DNA from: Auanema rhodensis
Lineage: Eukaryota > Nematoda > Chromadorea > Rhabditida > Rhabditidae
Assembly (NCBI GenBank): GCA_964057225.1
Contig: OZ059894.1
Coordinates: forward strand, 1,798,001 to 1,862,000
Length of the DNA stretch: 64,000 nucleotides
Direction: 5' to 3'
Translations under genes and position numbers: made by a program
Shown: positions 63,883-64,000 of the stretch, piece after piece
How positions within the stretch are numbered: position 1 is the stretch's first letter
How the letters are laid out: every line of letters starts with the position of its first letter
Notes under the pieces: model-generated
The model's input: the letters and a program-made list of their open reading frames with translations, nothing else
The model's database searches: none
Told to the model about the DNA's origin: nothing

Positions 63883-64000
63883 GTGCATTTTTAAGCTAGC
63901 GCAAATCTGATAACACAGATCGACGCAGCTTGAAAATCCGCATCGAATGCACTATACTACTTTGAGAAACGCTTAATACAAAAATTAGTTATGATCGTTT
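63883..64000 (+). repeat. Partial unit at the window edge (118 bases)
   Basis: Covers p1-p118 of copy 183 with p79T/p85A. The array clearly continues beyond the window. Confidence 0.97.

Larger units (their letters stand above)
1..64000 (+). repeat. 351-bp satellite DNA array, 182 full units plus a partial
   Basis: Seen: the phrase GTGCATTTTTAAGCTAGC returns every 351 bases from position 1 to 63883, always on the + strand, with no intervening non-repeat sequence. Copies differ by roughly 0-4% as judged by eye. Net length drift over 182 units is zero: a +1 near 9373-9379 is cancelled by a -1 near 16043-16048, both in the T run at p247-p253. Known: long homogeneous AT-rich tandem arrays with higher-order structure are typical of eukaryotic centromeric or pericentromeric heterochromatin. 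Inferred: this is a major satellite of its genome, evolving by concerted evolution. The window holds no unique flank, so total array size and chromosomal position are unknown. Strand is arbitrary; + follows the given orientation. Confidence 0.99.

Noticed and set aside
1-64000. CRISPR array or other prokaryotic repeat system.
   Set aside because: The units abut with no variable spacers, repeats are 351 bp rather than about 30 bp, and there are no associated genes.
1-64000. Tandem gene cluster (rRNA, 5S, tRNA, histone or snRNA).
   Set aside because: No rRNA or tRNA signature or open frame is visible in the unit, and no B-box-like GGTTCGA. The hairpins are not tRNA-shaped.
1-64000. The array as an assembly artefact (collapsed or looped repeat).
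   Set aside because: Units are not identical and carry structured, linked variants and private changes, which a simple copy loop would not produce. Local copy-number errors cannot be excluded without reads.

Overview
The whole 64,000-base window is one uninterrupted satellite DNA array. A 351-bp, AT-rich unit (112 G+C in the first copy by hand count, about 32% G+C) is repeated head to tail, always in the same orientation. There are 182 complete copies plus a 118-base partial copy at the right edge. Taking the base at position 1 as the unit start, copy n begins at 1+351(n-1) almost everywhere. The only two length changes I found, +1 in copy 27 and -1 in copy 46, lie in the same T run and cancel. 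I see no gene, RNA gene, transposon, CRISPR array or unique sequence. This is eukaryotic heterochromatin of the centromeric or pericentromeric type, probably from a long-read assembly. The species cannot be named from the sequence. AT-rich satellites of about 350 bp with inverted repeats are common in insects, but that is only a weak hint.

In-unit positions are written p1 to p351. The unit carries three inverted repeats: an elaborate imperfect hairpin at p1-p70, a 9-10 bp stem at p138-p167, and a 9-bp stem closed by a GTGA loop at p317-p338. It also has a run of A/T tracts at about p174-p219. The segment p105-p142 showed no change in any copy I read, and p168-p190 is similarly constant. Variation clusters at p57-p85, p144, p192-p276 and p323-p340, and it is strongly correlated between sites, so copies fall into recurring types.

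Main types. Family 2 (mostly p79T, p85A): A = p192T + p267C; A* = A + p70T; At = A + p261T; Ag = At + p276G; B = p210T + p224A + p268A; C = p268A + p340C. Family 3: D = p70T + p259G + p273T; E = p79A; F = p224A + p253C. Family 1 (p79A + p85G): G0 = no other change; with further markers p25T, p62T, p144T or p144C. M = p167T + p213T + p231T.

Layout: 1-2808 mixed, including a dimer block; 2809-7371 family 2, including a duplicated 4-mer; 7372-9478 family 3-like; 9479-17901 family 1; 17902-19656 family 2; 19657-26676 family 1; 26677-47034 family 2, dominated by a 9-mer higher-order repeat and its deletion and rearrangement products; 47035-53001 family 3; 53002-64000 family 1, including a 3-mer higher-order repeat. 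The same blocks and block junctions recur kilobases apart, which points to repeated unequal exchange or segmental amplification. All typing was done by eye, so isolated miscalls are possible. The periodicity and block structure are secure.
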